From contig SCFE01000106.1 in the NCBI GenBank assembly GCA_004352715.1, forward strand, positions 1,264,998 through 1,328,997: 64,000 nt of DNA, read 5' to 3'. The DNA is from Hofstenia miamia (taxonomy: Eukaryota; Xenacoelomorpha; Acoela). Position 1 is the first letter of the stretch, and the number at the start of each line of letters is the position of its first letter. Below, in pieces: positions 10,853 through 22,306 of this stretch. The notes beneath the pieces are model-generated. The model was not told the origin of the DNA. It saw nothing but the letters and a program-made list of their open reading frames with translations, and searched no databases. A program made the translations under genes and the position numbers.

Positions 10853-12720
10853 TAAAACCAATTATACTATACGTGCAAATTTTATAAAATAAATAAATGT
10901 TACATTGTTTATTTTATCCTAATCATATGATTTACAGTCAACTATAACAGTTTGGAATAATGCACTTTTTAAGCAAAATACTGCAAATTGAAATAATAGA
11001 AATTTATTACTGGCAACGCAATTATTATCTTAATCGTAGAAAATTAAATGTCGACAGGAAATTGTACGAATTTGATTCACGTCATTTATAGTAAAATAAA
11101 ATTTTAAGAAAAATTGTTGTAAGTTTTTATTCGCAATGGTAGTCAACTGATAATTGAATTATTAAGTACTTTACTTTCCTTTAAGGAACGTTTTACTATA
11201 GATTATTTAACGTGTTTGAAGAAGTTCATGTAACGGTAGATTAGGTACCGAAAAAATGTTATTGACAATGTGTATACTAGTTATTGTGATTAACCAAAGT
11301 TTAAATTCGTATTGCTAAATTTATAAAATATTGTTAATATTTAGAGTATAAAGTAACATTAAGCTTAGGAAACTTTATCTTTAAATACTTATAGTTGCTT
11401 ATAGTTATTATATTACAAAGAAATATGTTACAGAAACAACAAACATAGTAAATTAGTAATAAATGAATTTGCTGATATTCCAAGAAAACAGTAATAATGT
11501 TGCAAAATTTATTTTTATATAGTGGTTTTAATTATATATAATCATGCTTTTCTTTCAATAGGCTTTAATTGTATATCTTCTATCAAAACATAAAAATAGC
11601 TATTGCTTGCTTTTTATTAATTCAGCTAATTTGTTTTGTTATAATTTTTGTGAATAGCCCCACTTCTTAGCTTATAGACTTCGCACTATGTGTATTACAA
11701 AACATTACAAATTAAACAATATCAATGATTCATTCATTAAGTCATTGTTAACTTATTTGTTTGTCAAGTGCATTAACGTAGTAAATTGCTACTCATTTTT
11801 TGTAAATATAGTTTAAGTCATTCAAAATGTCGCTAAATGAATTTTCGTGTGAATTGGGGATTGGATGAACATCGAAGTTTTGAATGTTTTTCTTCTACCT
11901 TCGTGTTCGATTTCAAAGGAAAATATCAAAATAACAAAGAAAGTCGAAAGCATAAAAATGCTCGTATATATTAATATTTTTTCAATACTTTTTCAATTTA
12001 TTCTATCAACTTATTTCATATGTTCTCATATTAACATATGTAAGTACCATATATTACAAAGTATATTGAATTTTGCTGCTTCACTCTTGAAATTTATCCA
12101 TTTTCGCATTGAACTTCAAATTCGCGAAGGTTCTGAAAATCTTCCCCTTTAGATCTTCGGTTCAACAATGGTTAACATTTTGCTTTGGTCCATAACTAGG
12201 AGTAAATGAAAATCTAAAATTATTTGCCATTAATAATATTCGGCTTAATTAAATCTTTGAGGTTATTTTGCTCCACGCCAAAAAAGATGTTTGAAAGCTA
12301 AGATTTGATACAATTCAGTTTTTGTAAATCTTTTGTAATTGTAAAATTCTAATCATATGCTTAATGGATCAGTGGACAATAAAAAATCATTTTGTAATAA
12401 ACGATACATTCGACAAACTAGTGTGAATTTAGTTAAGAATTCAATTAAACTCAAATAATCAACACTAATGCTGACTTAATAACGTAATTAATTTGTACAA
12501 CTTGAAAAAAGCTTATGAGTTCTATACGCATTACAATCTATTGTTGATGGCTTTGAGTCCAGCTATTTGAGCATTAAGCATAGAATTAATTTGAAGCTTT
12601 TTTTAGAAATGTGTAATATTCCTTCCTTACGCTTGCCAACATTATCCCAAACGCGGCAGGCTCTTTTCAACCACTTGATATGACCTTCTTTAGGGGCTTG
12701 AAAGTCAGGTGGATACCTGA

Positions 12721-12751
<31 letters not shown>

Positions 12752-12920
12752 NNNNNNNNNNNNNNNNNNNNNNNNNNNNNNNNNNNNNNNNNNNNNNNNN
12801 NNNNNNNNNNNNNNNNNNNNNNNNNNNNNNNNNNNNNNNNNNNNNNNNNNNNNNNNNNNNNNNNNNNNNNNNNNNNNNNNNNNNNNNNNNNNNNNNNNNN
12901 NNNNNNNNNNNNNNNNNNNN
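12752..12920. other. Assembly gap (169 N) flanked by (TA)n
   Basis: TA repeats abut both sides (about 12727-12751 and 12921-12946). Probably a collapsed TA microsatellite. Confidence 0.95.
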
Positions 12921-12955
<35 letters not shown>

Positions 12956-12978
12956 GGGCTCTAAGTACTATGGGATTT

Positions 12979-13211
12979 GTATCCAGTACCCGCAGCTTGC
13001 GATTTTCCATAGTATCCAGCGCTCTTTTGGATTTAAAGCCAGAATAATCCACTTTATCCAAAAATGTTTACATTGCGGATTTGGAATAGGGGTCTAATTT
13101 CTTATATATGAGTTTCAGTTTTTTTCAAAAGAAATTTTTTAAACAGTATCCAGAGACCTCTGCCATAGTATCCAGCGGCCTTATATAAGTATATATGTTT
13201 TTTGTATCCAG
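12979..13211. repeat. Five iterations of GTATCCAG
   Basis: The octamer GTATCCAG occurs at 12979, 13012, 13146, 13168 and 13204, always on the plus strand. Two copies share the longer context CCATAGTATCCAGCG. The last copy is exactly where the neighbouring transposase loses homology. Spacing is irregular, so this is not a simple tandem repeat. Confidence 0.7.
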
Positions 13212-14040
13212 CGAGAGGACTCAAATCTGGAGACGTATCAGGCCACATAATAGGGCCATTTCGACCAATCCACTTGCCAGTGAAACTTCGATTGAATAAA
13301 TCACGAAATGCATGTGTGAAATGGGGATGCGCTCCATCTTGTTGAAAATATGCAGCGCTGAACTTTCGGCGCTGTTTCAGAGCAGGGATGAAAAACGAAT
13401 GCAGCATCTGTTGGAAATTTGAGCCGTTCACATTTTTGTTAAAAAAAATATGGTCCAATAAGCCAGCTTTCAAAAGTGCAGCCCTGACAGTCACTTAAGG
13501 AGAATTTTGACTTTTGTTAGAACAAGAGCAGGTTTCTCCCAACCCCATATCCGACAGTTGTGTTTATTGACAACACTCTTTACATGAAACGTTGCTTCAT
13601 CTTACGTCCACAAATTGTCTAAAAAAGTGGAGAACTGCTCTTGCAAATCGAGGATATCCGCACAGGCAATGACATGATTTGCACAATCTTCTTCACTCAA
13701 ATGCTGATGGTATTGCAACTTGTATAGCGTCATCTTTTGGTTCAATGTCAGTACCTTGTGTACTGCGGTCTTTGAAGCACCAACAACTGTGGATATTTCT
13801 CGGCATGAGTGAATTTGACCATCATTTGCGAAGGTAGCAATCTCTTCTTCCTTTCCTGACTGAGAGCAGGGCGGCCAGTTTTTGGTAAATACAACACTGT
13901 TTCAGTCTGGAAAATATTTTGGTCGATATTTTCTATTGACTGCACATTGCTCGGAATACCTGCAACGTTCATCTTCTTCAGCTCACTCAAAACCTGCGTT
14001 TTTGATTGGCCATTAGAACAACGATTGCGATGCACGTTTC
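13212..14040 (-). pseudogene. Mariner/IS630-type transposase, broken
   Basis: Reading the minus strand from 14040 in changing frames gives: SNGQSKTQVLSEL (start of the N-terminal region), then PKTGRPALSQERKKRL (the GRP linker), then a helix-turn-helix end AVHKVLTLNQKMTLYKLQ. Next is LWT*DEATFHV (first catalytic Asp block, with a stop), NKHNCRIWG-like sequence, FQQDGAHPHFTHAFRDLFNR (second catalytic Asp), and WIGRNGPIMWPDTSPDLSPL. Homology stops right there, before the third catalytic residue, and is replaced by the GTATCCAG-rich sequence. Frameshifts, at least one stop and the missing C-terminus make it inactive. No terminal repeats could be identified. Confidence 0.85.
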
Positions 14041-15302
14041 CGTTGACGTCATGTTAGTTGATGTAATTATGAAGTGAGCGTAACAAAGGCGGCTTTATGC
14101 AGGACGCGCGTGAATGAACCTTATCAATGCGTCAGTAAAGTGAACTTATATCAATTGACTATTGCTCGAGATTAATTTAATAACGTTTGCCACCTTACCA
14201 ATATATATATATATATATATGCACACAAAATTTTTAAATATCTGCAGAACACTAAATACAAAAAAACACTATTGCAGAGACATCCGGATACCGGTCCAAA
14301 ATATTTTCCCATGAACATGAAACTCATACATAAAAAATTAGATCGCTATTCCAAATGCGCAGTGTAAAATTTTTTGGATAAAATTTATTATTATGACTTT
14401 CCATCAAATACCGTCTGCTTTGTAGGCAAAATTGGCATGGTGGAAGTTTTATCAAATTTTCATAAAGTGCTTAGCTTAAAATTATAGAAATTGTAATTAA
14501 AAGTTATTTACTTATTGCACTTGTAAGCTTAAATTTCGTTTGATTGTTAATTCAACAAATTATGATATTTACTTTTCCTGAAATCCAACATCTATTTATC
14601 ATTGATTTATATATCACCTACATTTTATTTGTATTGCAAACTGAGTACTCTAAATGTCACAGTAGAGAGTTTTGACTTATTACATTCTAAAATGTTTTAA
14701 TTAATACAATAACTTCCTGATTGCGACAAATAAATTGTTTATTAATTGCAGTTTAAACAAAGAAAACCTTGAAAAATGAAGACATTAATTATCTGAAACC
14801 TTATTGCCAATTGAGCTGATAAATTTCATGAATTTAAAAACTTATCGAAATCTTTACTAAAGCTTTGTGTTACGAACAAATTTATTAAGAAACTTTTGTC
14901 AACAATTTCTGTTGTACAAGGGGACAACTTTTGTCGTTGTCTTTGAATGCAGCACGAGCAATTTTATTCATTTAATTACCAAGTTGGAGAAGGTATGCTA
15001 TGCGAACAATTTTAGTTCACCAAAAAAATTAGCGATGAAAGATATGTATGTAGCCAACATGCGCAGACATTTGTTCGAAGCACCATCATCCTTTGAGGAC
15101 CTCACACATGCTAGTGTGCTTTTTTAAAATTCTGGGTAACAATTAAAAACTAATATATAAAATGAAAAAATAAAAGTTATATCTTAAATTTTTGAAAAAT
15201 TTATATTTAAAAAATTGTGGCTGAATGCTTTGTTCAAATTGAATTAATGTAAAAAATCGTAAGGCTAGGGTTATTTGAATACAAATTTTACATCAATTTA
15301 GC
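14041..15302. other. No gene seen; TA microsatellite near 14200
   Basis: AT-rich DNA with a TA run at about 14201-14220. An 86-codon frame at 14867-15127 (plus) matches nothing I know and may be chance. Confidence 0.4.
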
Positions 15303-17260
15303 ATGTTATTAATATCAGCAACAACTCCTTATATAATATTTCTACTATTGAGTTTTATGTTATCTCTGGAATTATTTCAGAAAACAAATATATGCTCTAG
15401 AAAAAAGCAAAAATTATCAACCAACGATAACTACACAAAAAGTTTCAGAATCAGAATGTGTTTCCCAGTTGATATTCTTCATCCAATATTAAGACATTTT
15501 GATGTATTTCAAATTTTAATATGATTTAATGTTATCTCTCAGTATATTGTTTTTGTAAGCCTTAGTTTAGTAATCAATATGTGTACAGGTGAATATCACC
15601 CTATGGAATAGAATCTGCCATTACACGTGGGTAACATCAAAGACCAGAACGCATGAAGTTTTAAAATTTTACTTACCATAACGTTGCTATCCATCTACTA
15701 TTTAATGAAATAAAATTGTGCCATTGTTAAAAGCGAATGGTAGATACTTCTTTGCAAGCGCCTCACATCAAATTTATTCGAAAATTCAATTATGTGTCAC
15801 AAGTTTGATGGCTTGGCACATGTGAAGCCACAAAAAAAACCTGGATGTGCCTTGCTATCAAGAAATCTGGCCCGATTATGTGTTACTAAAAATGTCGAAA
15901 ACTGCTAAGTTTCCTTTTCTCAAGTCATGAATTCGTTCGCTATGAAAGAGTTTCATAACAGGCTTTTATTCTGTTCTTCTCCTAGACTTGTATATTTGAT
16001 AAAAGAACAACTTACTTGAAAGATACTCTTGATTAAACAATATGTTTCAGCCAGTTTTTTTTTAAAATCTTTAAATTTAAGGGAAATATAACTCAAGAAG
16101 TTTCTGCTGAACAAATTTTAATATCATGGAAATTAAAATGAGGGAAAGTATATTTGTGGCGTTGTCATTTTTACGTTTACGCATTGGTATCTTTGCACAA
16201 ATTGTTACATTTTAATTAAGTTTTACGCTTACTGTGCACGTTTCGCAATGTATTAAAAAATAATTCTATTTTTTGGAGTTTTTTATTTTTTTATATTGTA
16301 GTCAAGTGGCTTCTTGAACATTGTCAAATAACTATATTAAATTTAATAAGCAATAATATTTTTACAAAATCAACAACGCGACTAAAAATACATGGGAAAT
16401 TTCAAAATATTGATTTGCCATTATGGCGGAATTTAGTGCCACATTTTTCAAATTTAAATCGATTAATTCCACAATCAACATCTCTGTTTTATAAGCTTGA
16501 AATAAGTAGCCAATTACCTACACTATTTGAAATTCAAACATAAACTAGGATATCAGGAACTTGGTTGCCTACATTTCTTTAATTAACAAATGATGTTTAA
16601 AATTATATCGCAAGATAAATTTCAAAATTAGAAATCTATGATGAAAATATTTTGTAACAGAACGTGGAATTTTTTAAACAAAAAGTAAAAAATATTAGTT
16701 CACCAATTGTAAGGATACTTTCGAATAGATTTTTCAATCCATATCATTTTCATATTGGGTAAAACATAGGGAGAAATTTAGTTCAGTTGATAAACTGAGA
16801 AATATTATCTTCACTTTCTCGCATATGGAATTTTTGCAATGTTAATACATTAGTGAGAAAATGAAATAATAAATTATAACGTTTCTTGTTACCTACAAAA
16901 GCATCTACGATCATTCCCTGTCAAGAAGGTTTCGTCAGACATTTACATATAATGTTACATATAATGGTTTCGTCACCATTTACATATAATGTCATTGATC
17001 TCTTAAGAACTTGCAAGGATTTTCAAAAATTTTATTCCCAACGTCAATTTTTCAATAGAAAAATTGAATGTTTCTATTTCAAAGCATATTAACCTAAAAA
17101 CCATCTACGATGATATATTGCTGACTAACCCTTTTTGCTTAAATTGCACTATTTCACTTTATTGTAAAGCATATAATGAACTTGCATTTCGAATTATTGT
17201 ACAACACATATTTGAACAAATCAATTTAGTTTTACGCCGCTTAGTGGTGTCCAATTAAAA
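15303..17260 (+). pseudogene. Weak coding-like remnants, possibly F-box-type
   Basis: Several plus-strand pieces look more protein-like than the background but do not join in one frame. The 15303-15524 frame ends in FPVDILHPILRHFDVFQIL, which resembles an F-box helix (LPxEiLxxIfsyLd...L). The block at 16335-16540 reads IHGKFQNIDLPLWRNLVPHF, then SNLNRLIPQST, like a leucine-rich or F-box partner. The 16886-17258 frames include IDLLRTCKDFQKF and CFYFKAY. Stops and frame changes intervene, so this could be a decayed gene or exons with unrecognised introns. The last part is shared with 52.5 kb. Function unassigned. Confidence 0.25.
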
Positions 17261-17282
17261 TGATTTAAATTTCTTACGATGC
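16794..17282 (+). repeat. Dispersed ~480-bp repeat, copy A (pair 52496-52970)
   Basis: High similarity to 52496-52970 in the same orientation. Both begin near CTGAGAA(A)TATTATCTTCA, share GTTAATACATTAGTGAGAAA, TTTTTCAATAGAAAAATTGA and GTAAAGCAT-TAATGAACTTG, and end near TGATTTAAATTTCTT. Copy B interrupts a copia element, so the block behaves like an inserted unit. No terminal inverted repeats were seen. Confidence 0.8.
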
Positions 17283-18274
17283 TCAGATGTGAAAGAAATA
17301 TTCTTGTCTATATTAGTGAAATTCGGTAATTTCATAAGGAGTCTCTAATCTCTAATCTGTGTTTTTCGAAAAAACTTGCATTAAAATTAGGTTCATTTCA
17401 TATTAATTTTGCTAGAAGAAATGCTTCTAAATGGATTCATTATTAGAGTTCTGGTTTTGAAAAGGATGTAGGCTCAAATTAAGGCTTGTATTGATACGTC
17501 CAAGTGGTCACTCAATTTTCAGTGTGTGTTGCTTCTGATTCAAACAAATAGCCTACATTAAGTGCACGTAGGGCCTGAAAGGGACATGGGTGGAATATAT
17601 TCATAATAAACAAAATAGTTCAGTCCTTGGGCCTTACTCTTCATTATAATCTGAATACTAAGTATGAGAAGAATAAAAAATATTTAAAATCTGAAAATAC
17701 AACTGATTAGAGAATTGTCTCCTCTAAGTATGCAAAGAATTGAAACTTTTCTGCAAAAATCTGATTTTCAATTGAAAAAAGTTAATATTTACCACAATTT
17801 TAAACGATGACACGGAAGCGCACCTTACCCATTGATATGTTCCTAATCATAGGATTCCCAAACTTACTAAAAGGTGTAAAAAATTGTTTGCAAATGTGGA
17901 CAAAACGAGTTTGGTACTTTAAGAAGATGCAAAAGGCCGTTTGGTTAACTGCATCTACTTTCCTAAATATTGTTTATAATTTGTCTCAAAATCTAAGTTA
18001 TTTCATTATATTTAAAATCAAATACGCTGCTTGACAGGTTAACTAATAAAATGTGACAGAACATCCAGGTGTGACTTTTCCTAAATCAATGCATGTTATT
18101 AAAAGGTATTGCATTTCTATGAAACAAAATTTTTGCTCATAAAGAAATTATCCCACCTCCACTTTTGATAAAATTCATCCACTTTGCAGTTTAATGTACA
18201 TTCATTCAATTTTATACATGAAGTATCGAATTTTGGCACGTATGTTACACTAGTTTGGCAATCATCGCTGTAGA
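17283..18274. other. No gene seen; upstream region of the DUSP-like gene
   Basis: AT-rich. A 75-codon frame at 17807-18034 matches no family I know. I see no confident promoter for the gene at 18275. Confidence 0.4.
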
Positions 18275-18778
18275 ATGTCAAGACGAAGATCTAGTGAATC
18301 AATAACCTACGTGGATTTAGCTGAACCAATCAGCAAATTAAACAGTTACTTATTTTTGACAGGTCAAAAAGGCGCGGCTAACTCCAATTTCTTATTGCGT
18401 GAGAACTTTGGTGTTGTGATCAATGTAAGTGAAAATCTTCCGCATCCTGGCTTAACAGATTTTGGACTGGGGCATACGATAAATTTTACTCGGATTCCAC
18501 TTACTCACAAAAATACAATTCATCGAATCAATCTAGGAGCTGACAAAATCAATGACTTCATTAAATCCAAAACCCGAGTTCTTGTTCATTGTAGGGATGG
18601 GGTTTGCGATTCAGCCGTTATTTGCATAGGATATCTCATAAAATATGAAAAAATGAAGACTGAAGCAGCAATGCAGTTTGTTAAAGGACAAAGATCTGTA
18701 ATCCGGATATCACAACACTTTGTAAAAGATTTGAAAGAATTTGAAAATTCATGCAGTGAAGTCGATAATTTGACTTGA
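18275..18778 (+). CDS. Dual-specificity-phosphatase-like protein, probable pseudophosphatase (copy A)
   Basis: A 167-residue single-exon ORF with a complete atypical-DUSP fold pattern. Residues 24-30 give SYLFLTG (the entry strand), 45-55 FGVVINVSENL (the INvs motif), 73-75 RIP, 85-92 INLGADKI (the helix before the active site), and 102-121 VLVHCRDGVCDSAVICIGYL (the P-loop). The protein ends in a QRSVIRISQHFVKDLKEFE helix typical of the DUSP14/18/21 group. In the P-loop signature HCxxGxxRS, His105, Cys106, Gly109 and Ser113 are kept but the phosphate-binding Arg is Asp112. The general-acid Asp region (TRIPLTHKN) also lacks a clear Asp. Active enzymes need that Arg, so I infer binding or regulatory function rather than catalysis. 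Start: first ATG of an open frame, with basic residues (SRRRSS). AATAAA lies at 18900. Its paralogue is at 47655-48110. Confidence 0.85.
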   Translation: MSRRRSSESITYVDLAEPISKLNSYLFLTGQKGAANSNFLLRENFGVVINVSENLPHPGLTDFGLGHTINFTRIPLTHKNTIHRINLGADKINDFIKSKTRVLVHCRDGVCDSAVICIGYLIKYEKMKTEAAMQFVKGQRSVIRISQHFVKDLKEFENSCSEVDNLT

Positions 18779-18899
18779 CTGTGAAGGCTTAGCAACAGTT
18801 GGTAGTGAGTTGCAGCCCACATGACTTTTTCATTTCTGATCAAGAATGTATGTGATGACTGAATTTTCTTTCAATTTTTACGAATATTATGTTTGCATA

Positions 18900-18905
18900 A
18901 ATAAA
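18900..18905 (+). terminator. Candidate polyadenylation signal of the DUSP-like gene
   Basis: AATAAA 122 bp after the stop codon. Motif match only; common by chance in AT-rich DNA. Confidence 0.35.
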
Positions 18906-19097
18906 TTTTTTTTAGAAATATAAGATAAAAAACATTTTGGCAAGATAAAATGTGCCGAAATGTTTTTTTCACTCAGTTTCTGTTGATTCACTATTCAAAA
19001 AATTCATCCATATTTCTGCTTTGCTAAGCGTTGTAATTTTTAATAATGCGCCATATTGACATGAAAGGATGTTTACAGTCTGCGATATATATATATA

Positions 19098-19220
19098 NNN
19101 NNNNNNNNNNNNNNNNNNNNNNNNNNNNNNNNNNNNNNNNNNNNNNNNNNNNNNNNNNNNNNNNNNNNNNNNNNNNNNNNNNNNNNNNNNNNNNNNNNNN
19201 NNNNNNNNNNNNNNNNNNNN
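19098..19220. other. Assembly gap (123 N)
   Basis: Bounded left by a short TA run and right by the outer end of the left palindrome arm. Confidence 0.95.
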
Positions 19221-19290
19221 CTCTCTCTGTTGCTAGTAACTTCTTATGCTATTATTATCATTATTATGGTTATTGCGATAGCATCTTTTA

Positions 19291-19348
<58 letters not shown>

Positions 19349-19416
19349 AAAGATGCTATCGCAATAACCATAATAATGATAATAATAGCATAAGAAGTTA
19401 CTAGCAACAGAGAGAG
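19221..19416. repeat. Near-perfect 196-bp palindrome with a (TA)n centre
   Basis: The left arm (from 19221, CTCTCTCTGTTGCTAGTAAC) is the exact reverse complement of the right arm (to 19416), about 70 bp of unique sequence each. A TA tract of about 55 bp lies between them, with a mismatch near the centre. The right arm runs into LINE sequence at its outer end: AGCATTCAACTTAAATGG at about 19414-19431 matches the minus strand of 28685-28705. The left arm runs into the gap. It would fold into a long hairpin. It could equally be an inverted assembly join. Confidence 0.9.
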
Positions 19417-19560
19417 CATTCAACTTAAATGGAAATGTAAAGAAACTGTGAAAAAAGCACAAATAAGGAAAAGAGATTTTATGTGTGAGGAAGCTGTAGA
19501 AGCAGACGTACTAGGACTAATGGAAAATGTAAAAAAAGCAACCTAAGGGATCACTAATGG
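19385..19560 (+). pseudogene. Fragment of the restriction-endonuclease-type LINE
   Basis: Positions 19392-19431 match the RT-end segment of the LINE at 28.7 kb (minus strand). The same residues ERAFNLNG are encoded here as in that copy (AAERAFNLNGDVDRLY). Beyond about 19440 the purine-rich sequence keeps a coding-like look (KKHK, CVRKL) but with stops. It is a small fragment of the same family. Confidence 0.5.
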
Positions 19561-19765
19561 GGGTCACTATGGACTTACGGAAAATATGAACAAAGGTTGA
19601 GCCAAATAAGACACGAAAAAATGTCTGAGGCAGTCAATATCTCTGCTTTTCATGTTCGTCTCAATTAGGATATTTTTTAATTTTTTAAATTATTCTCTGT
19701 GTAAATGAGAGTGAGAGAGAGATTTCATCTTAATTGCAACCAAAAGGTCGAAAAATATAAGGTAA

Positions 19766-19795
19766 TAAATATATATNATATATATATATATATAT
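19766..19795. repeat. (TA)n microsatellite with a single N
   Basis: TA run containing one undetermined base at 19777. Confidence 0.85.
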
Positions 19796-19849
19796 CATTT
19801 CCCATATGTAACCAAATTAATTGCTGCTATTTGATTGTAGACAACACTT

Positions 19850-22306
19850 TTCTCCATTCTGGAAATTCGATGAGGAAGGAGTAATCACGAATGTTACGTA
19901 AATTATAATCTAAATCACGTATGTTTGGCACAAAATGACTCAGTGGGTTGTTTTGGATTTTTTGCCAAAGTTTAGAACATCATGAATTTTTCGATCACTT
20001 AGAGATTGACACTTGCTGATAAGACATGCTGCTTCATATTTAAAATTCGGAAAAATTATCCACAGAGCACGCTTTTGAATACGTTCCAAATCCTTTTATT
20101 GTTCTTTAGTTATTGCGTTGTTCCAAACGGGTGAACAGTACTCTAGAAAAGGGCGTATTAATGATGTGTAGATTTGGATTATGTGTGATGATGGAATACC
20201 AAACCTTTTAAGAATTCGGAGGAAATGCAATCTTTTGGCGGCTTTTTTAACCATGTGTATAATATTTTCTTGCTATGTGAGACTGTCTTGAACTATTAAT
20301 TCAAGAAGTTTAGCTGATTGAACTCGCTGAATACTATAATGTGTTATTTGAACTTCAGATGGTATATTAAAGTTATGCAAGGGACAAATATAAATTTCTT
20401 TTGATTTCATTAGATTAAGTTGCATAAGCAATTTTCTGGCCCAGTTTTCCACTCTGCGAACTAAACATTCAGATTCTGAAGGAGCATCACGTGAGCAAAC
20501 TTCCCAGACTGTCAGATCGTTCACAAATTTGACTCAGTTGGGCCAAAATCACATTAAAAAGTTAACAAAAAGTACAAAAAGCCAAGGTCCAAGTTTGGTT
20601 CCTTGAGGTACTCTTGCATACAACGTATTCCACAATGAAAGTGTTACGCAAGGTAAACGAACTCTTTGCTAACGACCAGATAAAAAGCTTATGAGCCAGT
20701 TGCATGCATATTTATCGACGTTAATTTCTCTCAGTGTGTTAATTATTATTGGATGACTAACTAAATCAAAAACCTTTCTGAAGTCAATTTAAAATATTCG
20801 TATGTATTGCCCAGCACTTTCAAATTGATTTATCCAATTATGTGTCATATCAAGGATGCTTATAGGATGGAACGACCTGGGATAACTCCTTATTGTTTGG
20901 GATCTAGACTGCTACATATTTTTTCAATAAGTTCCTTTTCCAATAAAACCTCTTCTGCTATTTTCGCAACAGGGTGTGATATTGAAATTGGTCGAAGATC
21001 TTTTCTTACGTTTTTAACCGGCTTATTTTTCTCTAAACAGCTCACATGTAAAGGGGGAGACATCATACGTTGAAATTGAATGATTTAATAAGGCAGATAT
21101 GGGGAATGCCAGTTCATAGCAGTATTCTTTGAGAATCCAGGTGGGAATGGTAATGCCATGAATATCAGAACCTGTTGACTTATGAATGTTTAATTTCAGA
21201 AAAGTTTGATATTCACTGATAAATATAGTGTTTTCGTTTAAAGATGGAATCACCATATCTGATGCAGATATAGGTTCGTACTCGTTAGTAATTGTAGTAA
21301 ACTCGTTATTAATGCGATTTGCAAGTGTAATCTTATCCATAGATAAGAAATTATTACCAAGTGAAAGCTCTTTTCTAGCAGACTTAACGGATATGCCAGC
21401 AACTTTCTTTATTTGAGCCCACCAATCTTTTGGTTTAGACGATTTAAGATCAGCAACAACACGGTTGTAATAATTTTGCGAGCCATTTCTAATTTTCGGT
21501 TTATAGCTTTTTTGAGCTTAAATATAAAGAAAATTTCTTTTGTCGTAGGGCGTATTGCCTTTTGCTTATCAATCGGACTATTTCTACAGTTCCCCAAGAC
21601 TTGTGTCATGGATATATTTTTCACATTTTCACTGGAAATAAGTACTCATAGGCGTTGAACATAAACTTTGAAAAATTTTCCGAATTCTGAGCAAAGAAAA
21701 CGTTAACATCAGTGCAAACATTCCAGTCCCCGTGGGATACTATATTCCCAAACATTTGTAGATTATATTTCTTTTTCATTCTATAAGTTGTCATTGTCGT
21801 ATTTCCACATACATATTTGGATTTTATATACACAGATAAATGCTTACATTTATCAATAATGGGCATCGATTAGATGACACATAGAACTGGGAGAAATTAG
21901 TAAAAATCTTGTCCAAGGTACGATTTTTGTGTGTGTGAAACTTCACCATCGGCTGAAGTTGAAACTCTGTTGTAAGAAGATTTGCGTTAGCTCTATTATA
22001 GTCTCCACCAATAATAATCATGTAGTTGGAATAAGTATCATTAATCTGATTTAAGACTACACGTATGTAATTCCATAGACGATATTCTTCTTCCCTGCAA
22101 CAATGTGGATGATATAATACACCTATCATATACCTGTTAATTCCCCTTGGTGACTTTTTAATATTAAGTTTTACCCACAAAGCTTCTATGCCAAGCAAAT
22201 CGTCATTGATGTTTATGTGGAAAACACAATATTGAGTAGGTGACTCAATTTGGATCATTACTCCACCACCAACTTTATCAGAAGCAGTCTTTGTTCGATT
22301 ATTCAA
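19850..22306 (-). mobile_element. Decayed jockey-like LINE (APE endonuclease + RT)
   Basis: Minus-strand order is that of an APE-type LINE. Endonuclease: 22306-21830 with GGGVMIQIESP, WVKLNIKKSP and IIGGDYNRANANLL. The Asp and Asn of the GDfN catalytic motif appear as GDYN. Linker: 21866-21409. RT start: 21340-21023, HKSTGSDIHGITIPTWILKE. RT palm: about 20800-20500, including a DFRKVFDLV-type motif A, VPQGTKLGPWLFVLFVN, and FVNDLTVWEV at about 20513, where FADD has become FVND. C-terminal part: 20500-19850 with RRVENWARKLLMQLNLMKSK and FLEYCSPVWNN. Stops and shifts throughout and the altered catalytic pair make it inactive. Family call (jockey superfamily) is by motif memory. Confidence 0.8.

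Larger units (their letters stand above)
8417..12700. other. Long unassigned AT-rich stretch
   Basis: No family-recognisable coding region, RNA gene or element. Contains AAT/AAC-type trinucleotide runs (about 10222-10275 and 10466-10485) and a TA run (about 10816-10850). Short ORFs such as 9584-9811 (minus) and 11865-12152 (plus) have compositions expected from AT-rich noncoding DNA. Confidence 0.5.
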
